In this document: positions 8,811 through 20,092 of the stretch, in pieces
How the letters are laid out: every line of letters starts with the position of its first letter
Numbering within the stretch: position 1 is the stretch's first letter
NCBI RefSeq assembly: GCF_963576675.1
Contig: NC_088913.1
Span: forward strand, 85,683,001-85,747,000
Source of the DNA: Euphorbia lathyris
Lineage: Eukaryota; Streptophyta; Magnoliopsida; Malpighiales; Euphorbiaceae
Length of the DNA stretch: 64,000 nucleotides
Reading direction: 5' to 3'
Notes under the pieces: generated by a model
What the model saw: only the letters and a program-made list of their open reading frames with translations
Database searches by the model: none
What the model was told of the DNA's origin: nothing
Program-made: the position numbers and the translations under genes

Positions 8811-10829
8811 CCGTTCGAGATGTTTTTTTCTCCATACGGCTCATTATCGGGGCAAATGGTAAATTGGAAAAAATCTAAAATGTTTATTGGTACGGCATTA
8901 ATGGCTGGCTGTGGTAGACGCCTGGCTAGACTCACCGGGATCAAATAAAGACAGCTTCCTTTTCGTTATTTGGGAGTACCTCTCTTTTTTGGCATTCCTC
9001 GAAAGCAACACCTTGTGAGCATTATGGATAAAATTCTGGCAAATTTCAGTTCCTGGAAAGGTTTGTGTCTGTCAATGGCTGTGCGTGTGGCTCTTGTGAA
9101 CTCAGCTATAATAAACCGTTTTATCCACTCTTTCATTATCTACAAATGGCCTAAAATGTTATTGTCTCGTATGAATCGGTGCATGAAAAATTTCATCTGG
9201 ATGGGATGCATTGACAACAAAAAGCTGGTTACGATCGCTTGGGGGAAATGTTATCGTCCGATAAGGGAAGGCGGTTTAGGTGTGAAGGATCTTAGACTAC
9301 TGAATTCAGCTTTATTAGGGAAAATGGCTTGGGGAATAATGCAAGGGGAATCACGATGCTTTGCTTTGCTTCACTCCAGGTTCATAACTTCAGCTGGTAT
9401 ACAAAGGGAATACATATCGAATTCATCAATTTGGGGTTCGGTAAGGCCAGTGTACAAAATTTTTCAGGAGCACAGTTTTTGGTGGATTGGCAGGAGGACG
9501 ACATTGAATTTTTGGAATGGCGGATGGATATCTCCTTCGATCAGTGATCAGCTGAACATTCCTCAGAAGTAGAGGCGCAAATCACAGGAATCGGTAAGCA
9601 ATTACTTTCTCAATATTGGATAGGAGGAACTGCATGTGTTACCAGCAGAAGTGGATGTATAAATAAGGGCTATTAAACGCACAAAGAGGATTGGGATGTC
9701 TGTGTTTGGAAGTCATCAGCTTTTAGACAATTTTCTACAAAATCATTTTAAGAATAGCTTCAAGCTGATGCATTCAGGAAGGACTGGTGTCGGTTTGTAT
9801 GGAAGTCGTACATACTTTCATCATATTCATTTACATGCTGGAGGGAGATCATGGGCTGCTTACCAATGCATGACATGCTAAAGAGGCGAGGATGTATAAT
9901 TGTGTCACGATATTGTTTTTGTGCTAAAGATTCAGAGTCCGCTGAGCATCTGCTAATTTCATGCGAGTTCGCCAATCAGTTCTGGTAAGGAGTGGGTCTT
10001 CTGTTTGGTAGAACGGTTTTCACGGAAGCTTCGATTACCGAGTTGGTGCGGGATGCGGCTAGCCAAAGATTCAGCCTGCAGATTGCTGCATTGTGGAGCT
10101 CAGCCATTATTAACGGCATTTGGGTGCTATGGTTCACTCGAAATCAATCGGTTTTTGAAGTGGAGAAGCCTAACATCTCGGAGGCATTTAGACGTCTTTG
10201 GAACTTGGTTCGGGAGACAGAAGGAATAGAGTCGGGTTCTATATGGAACTCCATTGTCGAGTGAAAAATTCTGCTTCAGCTGGGTTTGCAAAGGAAGCCG
10301 CATCGTGCGCCAAGGATAATTCCTGTTTGTTGGCAGGCAACGTCGATGGGATGGTGGAAGGTTAACACAGATTCCTCGGTGGCCGGTTCGCCAAGCTCGG
10401 TAGGTTGTGGAGGAATTTTCAAGACAGAGCACAAGACTTTTATGGGCGCTTTTGCTTTTCTTATGGAATGTAATTTATCATACATAGCAGAACTAGTTGC
10501 GGCTATTTCTGCTATAAATATGGCTTATGCACGGGATTGGAAGAAGCTTTGGGTGGAGAGCGATTCAATTTATGGTTCAAACGATGAAGTCAAGATCACT
10601 GGAGGTTCCATGGATTGCTAAGCAAGATTGGCTCTGTTGCTTACAAAATATGGAATCAATGACGGTTGTTTTCTTGCATATATATAGGGAAGGGAATCAG
10701 GTAGCTGATACACTGGCGAACTATGGAAGACTGGCTGATCACAATGAATGGTGGGATGAATTACCACATTTTTGTTCTGCAGCTTTTCTTAGCAATTTAG
10801 GTAGCCATACTGTATACCGTTTTCATTAA
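8811..10829 (+). pseudogene. LINE reverse transcriptase C-terminus, zf-RVT and RNase H (broken)
   Basis: The first frame reads VNWKKSKMFIG and, after a TAA at 8946-8948, FRYLGVPLFFG and SWKGLCLSMAVRVALVNS, the region after the RT catalytic core in plant L1 elements. The RT-associated zinc-binding region follows around 9500-9990 in several frames (CFCAKDSESAEHLLISC). From about 10286 an RNase H-like fold begins with WWKVNTDSSVAGSPSSVGCG and continues to VESDS, then shifts frame near 10560 and ends with EGNQVADTLANYGRL. The RNase H Asp/Glu/Asp pattern is visible. The protein would reverse-transcribe LINE RNA at a nicked target, but it is inactive here: at least three frame breaks and several stops. 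Confidence 0.7.
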
Positions 10830-10975
10830 TTGCATTCTGATTCACATTCTTGTAATTTTTATTTTTTATTCTTTTAATAAATTGGGCTTCGGGTCAAGCG
10901 TGGAGCACAAGAGTGCCAACCTAGTTGGGATGTCTATTCAAAATGCTTCTAGATTGCCAGCATTTAATTAAAAAA
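8811..10975 (+). mobile_element. L1-type LINE, 3' half
   Basis: A non-LTR element with the C-terminal part of reverse transcriptase, a zinc-binding RT-associated region and an RNase H domain, then a 3' tail containing GTGCCAACCTAGTTGGGATG, a sequence common in plant L1 3' ends, and a short A-rich end. Its 5' half is absent because element Y is inserted at 8810/8811. It has no LTRs. Confidence 0.75.
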
Positions 10976-11208
10976 AATTAATTTTTTTTGGACAAAATGC
11001 AAATTGAATTTGTGTTACAAAAATAATTGAATATTTTTATCTCAAAAAAATTAATATTATAATTGGTTAGCGTATGTGAGTTTAGCATCAAAATTGTCTA
11101 GTGGTGAGATTATTAATAAGATCAACAAATGCTTTGAGTTTAACATTTAAATGATATCAATGGAAAGCTAATGCTAACATTTTAAACAAAAAGATTATAC
11201 ATGTCCAA
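10976..11208. other. AT-rich spacer with a dispersed repeat
   Basis: No gene. Around 10983-11066 the sequence (TTTTTTGGACAAAATGCAAA onward) recurs diverged at 58608-58690, and the following GGTTAGCGTATGTGAGTTTAG has a relative at about 60416. These are copies of one unclassified repeat; at the second locus the two parts are separated by an inserted hAT-like element. Confidence 0.5.
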
Positions 11209-11295
11209 ATCCAAGCTCTCTGGCAAAGTATTTGGGCCTCTAGACACGTCATCTGTGATGGAACTATGTTGCGAGTTGGGAATGGGTCCCGGATT
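11209..11295 (+). pseudogene. Second LINE fragment (RT C-terminal scrap)
   Basis: The frame reads IQALWQSIWASRHVIC then DGTMLRVGNGSRIC, a conserved block of plant L1 elements between RT and RNase H. It is cut at 11295 by the copia LTR starting TG at 11296. It is a different LINE copy from 8811-10975, because that copy already passes this region. Confidence 0.6.
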
Positions 11296-13113
11296 TGTAG
11301 GAAAATAGACAAGCCTAGGCATAGCGGAATAATAAAATTTTATCTATTTTATCTATTTCCTTTTTCTAAGATCTGTTAATTGTTATTTCATATAAAGAGG
11401 GATAGATAGTAATACCTTTATTAATGAACTATCTACCGTTGCAAACGAAGTGCCCACAACTTGCTATTATCAACTCGTGAACCACGAACGTTTGATTCAA
11501 CACAAAACCAAAAGATAATTAGTGATCAACCTTCAATGAATAGCAATCGCAATGATTGCCTCTAACAGAAATCGATACGAGATCAAAGAGGGAGTAAGAA
11601 ATAAAGTAAATTAGCCGAGACAAAAGACGGAACGATTCCTCCTCTCCTATTTTGTGTGTTGGTCAAAATTTTGGGGTTAGGGAAGTCTATTTATAGACTT
11701 TTCTTAACCCTAATCCCAGTTGTGTTAGGTAATTAAATAATTGGAATCTTATACGGAATAAGATTCCTAATTAGATAATTAAATAAGCACTTTACTATTA
11801 TCTAAATAATAACTAATTATATCTAGATAATTATTATTAATCAAATTAATAATTAATTAATGTTAGGGATAATTAATTAGAGTTTCAATCACATAAAAAC
11901 TTCTAATTAATATTATCAGATAATCTTTTAATTTAATTGATAACCATAATCAAATTATAATTATTAATCAAATTAAATTTATCCCTAAATTAATACAAAT
12001 TTCGGCCCATATGTGTATGTCCCACTAATTACATTTTCGTCCTCCGATTCCAAGTCCCATATGCGACCCATTAGGTTCTTTATTTCCACTAGCCGTATAT
12101 ATCATTTGAAATTATTCATTACGATTAATTCCAACATATATATAACGGAATACCGTCGAGAGCTGTTACTAGCAGAACCTATGATATTCCCCCAGAGCAA
12201 TTAAGAAGTCAGGTTGATAACTAACATTAACCTTTCTGTATTAGGTACAGTATAATACGATCCTTCATCAACTATATCATGTCGGTCAATTCCTTATAAC
12301 CATGGAATGTGTCAAGGTTACATATAACGAAGAGTCCGGTTTTACTTGTACAGGTTGAATTCACTCTGAAAGATAAGTTAAGTGAAATGTTTATTTCTAC
12401 TCTTAACTGTATCACCTTGCAAGGATTTCAGTCAATTCACCACAAGCGGCCCTTTGGATATATCTCCCATTTATCGGGAGTGACGAATGCTCAATCTGAC
12501 ATTAACCATTCTGTAATTACTTCGCGTGATACCCAACCTTGCTCTCACACACCCTAGGCTCTCACCTATTGGATCGTGCTCGCACAGAATCAAAGTATCA
12601 GACTCCGTAATCCAGAATTACTAAATGTTTGAGTCTGAGGATTAGTTATACCTACTAATACCGATGAGATGAACAGTTGACACATTAGATAAATCACTCC
12701 ATTCTATTATCTCAAGTCGGGTCCCAATCCTAATGAACTCCTTCATCAGATCCATGTAACTGTCTAGATATCAGAATATCTAAAGCTTGTGAGATCAGCT
12801 TTCTGTCTCGACAGAAAACACTGTTACATGCAAGTCTCAACAGCAATATGCCAATCCCTATAACATATTACTTAACTTGGGTTTACTTTAAGTCTATCAG
12901 TCTATTATAAAGTATAGTCTCACTTCATGCTTGTATGAACACTTTATAACTACTTGAATAAACTTAGGATTACATCCTTTGCGAAAGATTTGTGCCTTTA
13001 TATATAGTTACATATTAATGCTATATATCTGATTAAACAAATGATCAAATAAACAATTTATTCATTAATATTAATATCCAAAACAATTGTATTTAGGACA
13101 CTAAATTCCAACA
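11296..13113 (-). repeat. LTR a (3' LTR of alpha)
   Basis: 1818 bp, plus-strand ends TGTAGG and ...AATTCCAACA. It is clearly homologous along its length to LTRs b and c (GTTATTTCATATAAAGAGGGATA, split here as shared words, and GCAAACGAAGTGCCCACAA), but diverged from them. Its left end cuts a LINE frame. Confidence 0.8.
11688..11695 (-). promoter_or_regulatory. TATA-like box in LTR a
   Basis: TATAAATA on the minus strand within LTR a, in a GTCTATAAATAGAC context. It is a plausible core promoter for minus-strand transcription of the element; no start site can be read from sequence. Confidence 0.4.
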
Positions 13114-13124
13114 TTCTCCCACTT
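13114..13124 (-). promoter_or_regulatory. Polypurine tract of alpha
   Basis: AAGTGGGAGAA on the minus strand directly before LTR a, the primer for plus-strand DNA synthesis. The same tract adjoins LTR b (21913-21923) and LTR c (41067-41077). Confidence 0.8.
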
Positions 13125-13127
13125 GGA

Positions 13128-16100
13128 CTAAAGCCAATTGTTTCTGAAACTAATACCAGAAGAACTAAGATGTTTATCGTGAGCTCTTTGTGGTAACGGC
13201 TTGGTCAACGGATCTGCAACGTTGTCCTTAGTGGGCACATTTTCTATTCTCACATCTCCTCTGGCTATGATCTCCCTAATAAGATGATATCTCTTGAGAT
13301 AATGTTTGGATGCATTATGAGACCATGGTTCCTTTGCTTGTGCAATGGCTCCATTGTTATCACAGTACAGAGTAATGGGATTTACAATGTCAGGCACCAC
13401 TCCTAGTCCTATTATGAACTTTCTAATCCAAACAGCCTCTTTTTCCGCTTCTGCAGCTGCGATGTATTCTGATTCAGTAGACGAGGAAAGCAACACTTCC
13501 TTGTTTGGAACTCTTCCAACTAACTGAACCTCCATTCAGGATAAACTGGTATCCTAATTGGGATTTGTAATCATTTTCATCAGTCAGATGACTAGCATCT
13601 GAATATCCTTCAATTTTCAATTCTCCTTGTCCATATACGAGGAACATGTCTTTAGTTCTTCTAAGATACTTAAGAATGTTCTTGACAGCAATCCAGTGAT
13701 CAAATCCTGGATTCCCTTGATATCGGCTCGTCATACTTAATGCGAATGCCACATCAGGTCTAGTGCAAAGCATAGCATACATGATCGAACCAACCGCGCT
13801 GGAGTAAGGAATTACAGCCATGCGACTCTTGTCACTGTCCGTTTTAGGACACTGACCATTTGATAGCTTGACACCATGGACCATTGGTAAGTTACCTCTT
13901 TTCGATTCATGCATGTCAAAACGTTTTAGCACTTTGTCAATATATATAGATTGGGATAGTCCGAGCAGTCTCCTTGATCTATCACGATAGATCTTGATTC
14001 CTAAGATGTAGGCTGCTTCTCCCAAGTCCTTCATGGAGAAATTACCTGATAACCAAACTTTTACTGTTTGCAACATTGCCACATCGTTTCCCATAAGTAG
14101 TATATCATCAACATATAGTACTAAGAAAACGACTGAGCTCCCACTTGTCTTCTTGTAAACACAAGCCTCTTCTGAGTTTTGTTCGAAACCAAATTGTTTT
14201 ATGGTTTCATCAAAACGCTTGTTCCAGCTCCTAGATGCTTGCTTAAGTCCATAAATGGACCTTTGAAGTTTGCAAACCTTGGTTGCATCCTTCGATGTGA
14301 AACCTTCATGTTGCATCATGTATACATCCTCAAGTAGGTTTCCATTTAGGAAAGCTGTTTTCACATCCATTTGCCAAATCTCATAATCAAAATGAGCGGC
14401 AATTGCAAGCAATATTCTGATGGATTTGAACATGGCTACTGGAGAGAAAGTCTCGTCATAGTCAATACCTTATTTTTGACGATATCCTTTCGCTACTAAC
14501 CTAGCTTTGTAGGCACTAACCTTTCCATCCATGTCAGTCTTCTTCTTGAAGATCCACCTGCACCCAATGGGTTTTATCCCTTCGGGTGGATCAACCAAAG
14601 TCCACACTTGGTTAGTATACATGGAGTCCATTTCAGAATTCATGGCTTCAAGCCATGCTTTAGATTCTGGACTAGCAAGAGCTTCTTCATAGGTTTCGGG
14701 TTCATCGTCTAACACGGGAACTAGTTCGTCATCTCCCACTAGAAAACCATATCTAACTGGGAGTTCACGAATTCTTTGAGACCTACGAGTGGGATATGAC
14801 ACTTGTGTTTCATCTAGTGAAACGGGTTCGGGTTCAACTTCTTCCGCGTTTTCAACATGTGATTCCTCTTGAACTTCTTCAAGTTCAATCACGCTTCCAT
14901 TCTGTGTTTCTTCCAAAAACTCTTTCTCTAGAAACACTGCGTGTTTGGATACTATTACTCTTTGGTCATCTGGATGATAAAAGTAATATCCCATAGTTTC
15001 CTTTGGGTATCCAATGAAGAAACACTTGTCAGATTTGGGATCTAATTTATCTGACACAATACGTTTGACGTATGCTGAACATCCCCATATTCTCATGAAA
15101 GAGAAGATGGGTTTTCTACCAACGAACAGTTCTAATGGTGTGGAACTGGCGGATTTGGTTGGAACTCGGTTTAAGGTAAATAGGGCAGTTTCTAAGGCAT
15201 AGCCCCAGAATGATTTTGGAAGAGCAGTGGTGCTCATCATGGATCGCACCATATCTAGTAAGGTGCGATTTCTACTTTCTAATACACCATTGTGTTGTGG
15301 TGTATAAGGAGGTGTCCATTGTGAGCATATTCCACATTCATTTAGATAACTCATATATTCTTCAGAAAGATATTCTCCACCTCGATCAGATCGAAGTATT
15401 TTGATAGTCTTTCCTGTTTGATTCTCAACTTCATTCTTAAAGCATTTGGATTTCTCAAAAGCTTCTGACTTGTGCTTCATCAAATAGATATAACCATATC
15501 TGGTATGATCATCTATGAAGCTAATGAAGTATCTGAATCCTCCTCTTGCTTGGACTGACATAGGACCACATACATCTGAATGTATTAATCCTAGAGTGTC
15601 TGATACACGCTGACCTTTATTGTTAAAGGGTGTCTTTGTCATTTTTCCTTTTAAACATGACTCACACGTTCCCATTGATTCACAATCAATTGAGTCTATA
15701 AGCCCATCTTGATGTAGCTTAAGCATGTGTCTCTGGTTTATATGGCCTAAACGACAATCCCACAAGTAAGTTGAGTTATCTAATCTAAGTCTTTTGGTAT
15801 CAATTGTGAAAGCAGAAACTTTATCATTCAAAACATAGATCCTATTTAATGATATTCCTGAAAAATAGAAAATACTATTTCTATAAAATTCACAACCATT
15901 GTTCTTAATTGAAACATGAAAGCCATCTTCTACTTGACAGCTAATAGAAATAATGTCATGAGACATATCCGGAACATACAAACAGTTCCTTAACACTACT
16001 ACAAGTCCTGATGGTAGATGTAGATCATAGTTTCCAATTGCGAGAGCGGCAACTCTTGCTCCATTTCCTACTCGCAAGTTTACGTCTCCTTTCTTTAACT

Positions 16101-16209
16101 CTCTAGTCTGCTTTAGCTCCTGCATATTCATACAAATATGAGATCCACATCCGATATCTAATACCCAAGATTCAGACTGTGAAATCGAGTTAATTTCAAT
16201 ATAGAACAT
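13128..16209 (-). pseudogene. Copia pol: protease, integrase, RT, RNase H (alpha)
   Basis: The frame from 16209 carries the protease region (WVLDIGCGSHIC; the usual DTG is DIG here), the GAG-pre-integrase HHCC region, the integrase core (LGLIHSDVCGP, LRSDRGGEY, PQHNGVLESRNRTLLD for D, D, E) and the RT start with KARLVAKGYRQK. A TAA replaces the next CAA at 14470-14472. RT continues in the same frame (MDVKTAFLNG, LYVDDILLMGND) into RNase H (LKIEGYSDASHLTDEN). A one-base shift near 13495 separates the last part, STESEYIAAAEAEKEAVWIR through ADPLTKPLPQ, ending at the TAG 13128-13130. The architecture (PR-IN-RT-RH) is diagnostic of Ty1/copia. The lineage is probably Tork/TAR-like, which I cannot confirm. 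Not functional. Confidence 0.85.
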
Positions 16210-16679
16210 ACTAGAAGTTGAAGCACCATCCTTTCCCTTCTTCAGAGAAGCTAGGTACTCCTTACAATTTCTCCTCTAATGCCCATTTTTACCATAGAAG
16301 TGGCATTACCCTTTGGGCTTCTTGACTTGCTTTCCTTTGGCTTGGGCCGGCTTGCCTCCCTTGTTCTTCTTGGGATATTTTGGATTGGGAAAATTCCCTT
16401 TCCTCTTCTTTGATCCCTCAATCACAAGAGCGGGTACCACTTTATCTTTCTTCATATTTGTCTCAACTGTCTTGAGCATATTGGTGAGCTCTTCAAGAGA
16501 GGTCTTTAAGTCATTCATTTGGTAGTTCATGTTGAACTGTGAATAACTTTCTAGGAGGGATGTAAGAAGTAAGTCGACACTTAGCTCATGATCCATCGCG
16601 AAGCCAATACTAGAAAGTTTGGTGATATAGCCAATCATCTTGACACAATGTGTCATAACAGATGTGCCCTCTTGCATCT
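16210..16679 (-). pseudogene. Copia gag C-terminal half (alpha)
   Basis: Reads MQEGTSVMTHCVKMIGYITK through a Lys-rich region to a damaged zinc knuckle: CHFYGKNGH, then a stop, then RRNC, where the beta copies have intact CHFCGKDGHWRRNC. A further stop precedes the knuckle. The gag frame is continuous with the downstream protease frame. Its 5' end is lost at the chimeric join near 16678. Confidence 0.75.
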
Positions 16680-18301
16680 TGATTTTCTACTTCATTCTTG
16701 AAGCATTTGAATTTCTCAAAAGCTTCGGACTTGTGCCTCATCAAGTAGATATAACCATATCGGGTATGGTCGTCTATGAAGCTTATGAAGTATCTGAATC
16801 CTCCTCTTGCTTGGACTGACATAGGACCGCATACATCGGAATGTATTAATCCTAGAGTGCCTGATACACGCTCACCTTTATTGCTAAAGGGTGTCTTTGT
16901 CATTTTACCTTTTAAACATGCTTCGCATGTTTCCAATGATTCAGGATCAATTGAATTTATAAGCCCATCTTGATGTAGCTTAAGCATGCGTCTTTTGTTT
17001 ATATGGCCTAAACGACAATGCCACAAGTAAGTTGAATTATCTAGCTTATGTCTTTTGGTATCAATTGCGAAAACAGAAATTTTGCCATCTAGCACATAAA
17101 TCCCATTTTGTGATATTCCTGAAAAATAGAAAATCCCATCTCTATAAAAATCGCAATTTTTGTCTTTTATTGAAATATGAAAATCGTCGTCAACAAGATG
17201 GCTAATAGAAATAATGTTACGAGACATCTCTGGAACATACAAACAGTTCCCTAATTCTATTACAAGCCCAAAGGGCAAATTTAAAGCATAATCTCCAATG
17301 GCGAGGGCGGCAACTCTTGCTCCATTTCCTACTCGCAAGTTTATGCTTCCTTTCTTCAATTCCCTAGTCCGATTTAGTTCCTGCATATTTGTACAAATAT
17401 GAGATCCACATCTGGTATCAAGTACCCAAGATTCAGACTGTGAAATTGTATTTATTTCAATATAAAACATACCAGATGTTGAAGCACCGCTCTTTCCCTT
17501 CTTGAGGGAGGCTAGGTACTCCTTGCAGTTCCTTCTCCAATGCCCGTCTTTACCACGGAAGTGGCACTCTCATTTGGGCTTTTTCACTTCCTTTCCCTTA
17601 GCTCTAGTGGGCATGGCTCCCTTGCCTTTCTTGGGATATTTAGGATTGGGAAAATTCCCCTTCCTCTTCTTTGATCCCTCTATGACAAGAGCCGGTATTG
17701 CCTTGTCTTTCTTCATATTGGGCTCAACTGACTTAAGCATGTTTGCAAGCTCTTCAAGAGAGGTTTGCAAGTCATTCATCTGGTAGTTCATGATGAACTG
17801 TGAATAACTCTCTGGGAGGGATTGAAGAATTAAGTCTATGCTTAGTTCGTTATCCATCGTGAATCCAATACTAGAAAGTTTAGTAATATAGCCAATCATC
17901 TTGACACAATGTGTCATCACAGATGTGCCCTCTTGCATCCTGCAACGATATAGCAACTTGGATATCTCGTAGTGTTCGCACCTAGTCTGTTTCCCAAACA
18001 GCTCCTTAAGGTGCATGATGATGGAATAGGCATCCATTTCCTCATGTTGCCTTTGCAATTCTGGTGTCATCGATGCAAGTATGATGCATCCCGCATGATC
18101 GTCATCAGCTTTGTGCTTCTGGTAAGCATCAATTTCTTCGATGGGAGCATCATCAGTTGGGATAGGGGGTATCGTTGTATCAAGTACATACCCTATCTTA
18201 TCGAACTTCAAAACGATTTTGAGGTTACGAAACCATTCGGTGAAGTTTTAACCGTTCAATTTGTTATCGGTAAGAATGTTTTGCAGATTGGTTTTAGTCA
18301 T
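16680..18301 (-). pseudogene. Copia gag, protease and integrase start (beta0)
   Basis: Starts at MTKTNLQNIL (ATG complement at 18299-18301). The N-terminal UBN2-like gag region is broken by a TAA near 18244 (Ser codon in beta1). Gag continues through SYSQFIMNYQMNDLQTSLEE and a Lys-rich tail; the zinc knuckle has lost a Cys (CHFRGKDGH) and is preceded by TGA at 17570-17572. The protease reads WVLDTRCGSHIC, with Arg in place of the Gly after DT, predicted inactive. GAG-pre-integrase (LWHCRLGHINKRRM) and the first integrase Asp region (IHSDVCGPMSVQARGG) follow, and the sequence stops at FKNEVENQ where it is fused to alpha gag. RT and RNase H are absent. Confidence 0.8.
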
Positions 18302-19629
18302 GATTTTAAGAGTGTTTAATTAAACCTGAGAGTGAGAAAGAGTAAACGTATGTTATTCATTTGCTTTAAAGTATATCAATCTAAAATTATAGGCCTTTTA
18401 GTTTATTTTAGATTGCTCCCACTATTTTTCCAAATTAATAGCCCTCCATATTAATTCGAAGAATTTCGCAAATCCTTTAGTGAGCTAGGATCCTAACTCC
18501 TGAGATTTCGCCTTGAGTTTACTCAACAAGCTAATCTCATTTGTTAGGTAGATTCATGTAATCAATCACATCTTTGATGTGATTCCTAGGTTATTGGGTT
18601 ACTAACCACATTAGTAACTTAATATGTTATTCATATTAATCCCAACCATATTGCCCATTAGTTTATGAAAACATAAGTTTACTCATCCAATTATCATAAT
18701 CTAATTTAAGTATTATCCCATATTCATGAAAAGATTATTTTCAATAATTCAGGTGTTACCATAAGATCCCGAGCTTGAGTTTACTCAACAACCCAAAGGC
18801 CCCCAGTACTGCCGGCTGAATTATAATATTAGGGAGGGGCAACCGATTTTAATAACTTGCTTATTTACTTAACTTTTAATTAGTGAGGGATTTTTATTTT
18901 AAGTCTCATAATCTAACTTAGTCTTGATTTGCTTTAGCATACATCAGACACATACATTGGCGTTAGGGACATATCATCTAAAATATTCCGTCGAGCCAGA
19001 GACGGAATAAAAGGCCAAACCTAGGGAAATACTAACTATTACATATTTCTCTTTAAGTCCTCCGTCTTCTCCATGGCGCCTTGAAATTACATATTAATTT
19101 CTATTCTACTAAAGAAAATTTCAATTAAATTGAAGGGAATTAGATGAGAGGAGAAATTACAATAGATAGTAGAAAGGCATGACTCACATGCCCTATTTCA
19201 AAAATACCAAAAGACTAAAAGAGGGTCCAAATATGTCCATAACTCCAAACATGCATAGGCTCAATTAAATAAATTTAATTGGTTGATTACATAAATACTT
19301 TATGTAATATTTAGGTTAATCACATTAACACATCAAATTAACTTTCATCCAATTTTACTTCTAATAGTTTTGTATCTTCTATATTAAACTTTTAGATTAA
19401 TATAACTATACAAAACTTTAATTTATGCATGTCCCAATTATTTTGATTTCAATTCATTTAATACTTTTGATTTACAAATAGGTAAAACACACTTTTAAAT
19501 AAATTTTCATTCGATAATCAAAACAGAAAACTATTAATTTCTGAAACATATATATATAAATATATTTAAAACTAATTTTAAAACGGTTTTAAAATAAGTG
19601 GGTCTCGGGAGCAGCACTAAACGTTTGAT

Positions 19630-19713
19630 CCGCCGCTGCCTTGCGGCAGCGGCGGCCAGGCGCCGCGCGACAGCAGCCGGGTTGCGCCGTGAGGCGCGAC
19701 CCGAGCTGCTGTC
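19630..19713. repeat. GC-rich hairpin block in the beta0 leader
   Basis: Two strong inverted repeats sit in otherwise AT-rich sequence: 19630-19655 (11-bp arms CCGCCGCTGCC, 4-nt loop) and 19669-19713 (about 20-bp arms with one wobble and one bulge, loop GTGA on the plus strand). A middle hairpin present in the beta1 copy is missing here. Confidence 0.85.
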
Positions 19714-20079
19714 AAATAATTTTTTTTATTATTATTTAAATATAATTATAAATATATATATCAGTTCTAAAACTGTTTTAAAACGATTTTCAGAAAATAG
19801 GAAAACCTATTATAGATCTTCCGTTTTATCTTTAGAATCAATAAAATTAACTTTTATCAATCTAACTATAAAACTAATAGATTTTGTTATAATGATTATC
19901 AACCAAAATAATTAGGAACATATGCATAAACTATTTTAATTAACAATTAATTAAAACCTATTTATCTTTAGAACTAATTAATCAAAATAGTTTTGTTAAT
20001 TAACTTAACTATAAATATTTATTCAACCTGATTGAAAAACTTCTAAATTTTCATATATGAAATAACGGATTTAACGCAG

Positions 20080-20091
20080 GCTCTGATACCA
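20080..20091 (-). promoter_or_regulatory. Primer-binding site, initiator tRNA-Met type (beta0)
   Basis: TGGTATCAGAGC on the minus strand, complementary to initiator tRNA-Met, one base from the LTR b end. Confidence 0.9.
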
Positions 20092-20092
20092 C

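Larger units (their letters stand above)
11296..16679 (-). mobile_element. Ty1/copia element alpha, 3' part
   Basis: On the minus strand: mid-gag to zinc knuckle, protease, integrase, reverse transcriptase, RNase H, polypurine tract and 3' LTR (LTR a). The 5' gag, primer site and 5' LTR are missing. At about 16678 the gag sequence jumps to integrase sequence of a related but distinct subfamily (beta). Alpha and beta proteins differ at many residues, for example LHLPSGLVVVL against LNLPFGLVIEL, so this is a chimeric join rather than a simple duplication of one copy. Confidence 0.75.
18302..20092 (-). other. Leader of beta0 between primer site and gag
   Basis: About 1.8 kb of AT-rich untranslated leader with no supportable frame. 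It contains a sharply GC-rich hairpin block at about 19614-19713 and ends in the primer-binding site at 20080-20091. The same leader, nearly identical, is at 37419-39242. Confidence 0.65.
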
